64,000 nucleotides of DNA from Rostratula benghalensis (lineage: Eukaryota; Chordata; Aves; Charadriiformes; Rostratulidae). The notes under the pieces are model-generated. The model was not told the origin of the DNA and ran no database searches. It worked only from the letters and a program-made list of their open reading frames with translations. The stretch is from NCBI GenBank assembly GCA_013399305.1, contig VXAI01000140.1:1870938-1934937 (forward strand), read 5' to 3'. Shown one piece after another: positions 63,866 to 64,000 of this stretch; the first letter of the stretch is position 1; every line of letters starts with the position of its first letter. A program made the translations under genes and the position numbers.

Positions 63866-64000
63866 TCATGGGGAACGGCAGAAGTACCTGAGGATTGGAG
63901 GAGAGCTAATGTCACTCCAATCTTCAAAAAGGGCAAGAAGGAGGACTCAGGCAACTATAGACCAGTCAGCCTTACTTCCATCCCTGGAAAGTTGATGGAA
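63866..64000 (+). pseudogene. CR1 ORF2 fragment (reverse transcriptase start), continues past the window
   Basis: From about 63880 the plus strand reads PEDWRRANVTPIFKKGKK, then GNYRPVSLTSIPGKLME. These are the first conserved blocks of the CR1 reverse transcriptase. The frame is open to the window end, so how far it extends is unknown. The catalytic motif would lie outside. It is oriented opposite to the adjoining CR1 tail. Confidence 0.9.

Noticed and set aside
52600..64000. Search for GPCPD1, the divergent neighbour of SHLD1 in human
   Set aside because: No exon resembling its N-terminal starch-binding or phosphodiesterase regions was recognised. It may lie to the right of the window.
1..64000. 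CRISPR arrays, operons, tRNA or rRNA genes
   Set aside because: There are no spaced direct repeats of CRISPR type, no ribosome-binding-site-led gene strings, and no tRNA box or rRNA signature. The content is vertebrate nuclear.

Overview
The window is nuclear DNA from a bird. The evidence is a set of CR1 LINE tails in both orientations, several ending in the (ATTCTATG)n 3' repeat, an internally deleted alpharetrovirus-like provirus, an ERVL-type solo LTR, and one spliced vertebrate gene. Species cannot be fixed from what I see. Nothing looks bacterial, plasmid or phage-borne, and most of the 64 kb is non-coding.

The one host gene I can support is SHLD1 (shieldin complex subunit 1, human C20orf196), on the minus strand. 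Its first coding exon is at 47721-47883 (whole exon to 47890) and its terminal coding exon at 5870-6390. They are separated by a 41.3 kb intron. Splice sites are good on both sides and the intron phase matches (phase 1), giving a predicted 227-residue protein. A CpG island at about 51300-51860 is the likely promoter, probably with an untranslated exon 1, and 3' end signals lie near 5228-5249. SHLD1 protects DNA double-strand-break ends downstream of 53BP1-RIF1.

Layout, left to right. At 1-620 is a compound CR1 remnant. At 620-5227 is SHLD1 3' flank with a 49-bp tandem duplication. At 5228-6390 are the SHLD1 3' UTR and terminal exon. At 6391-47720 is the large intron. It holds CR1 pieces (about 8.1, 13.2, 17.4, 32.5 and 45.3 kb), the 994-bp provirus at 14784-15777 with 6-bp target duplications, two hairpins (21.6 and 27.8 kb), a 120-bp direct duplication (28.2/29.7 kb) and an ERVL solo LTR (44.1 kb). 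At 47721-51355 are exon 2, intron 1 and probably the end of exon 1. At 51.3-51.9 kb is the CpG island. At 51.9-52.6 kb is a long CR1 tail next to the promoter. From 52.6 to 64 kb is intergenic sequence with a CR1 tail, a candidate LTR (60831-61397) and, at the right edge, two CR1 segments facing away from each other.

I found no undescribed multi-gene system. The best leads are the 26-bp intronic hairpin, the collapsed provirus, the possibly divergent CpG-island promoter, and the apparent 5'-inverted CR1 at the right edge.
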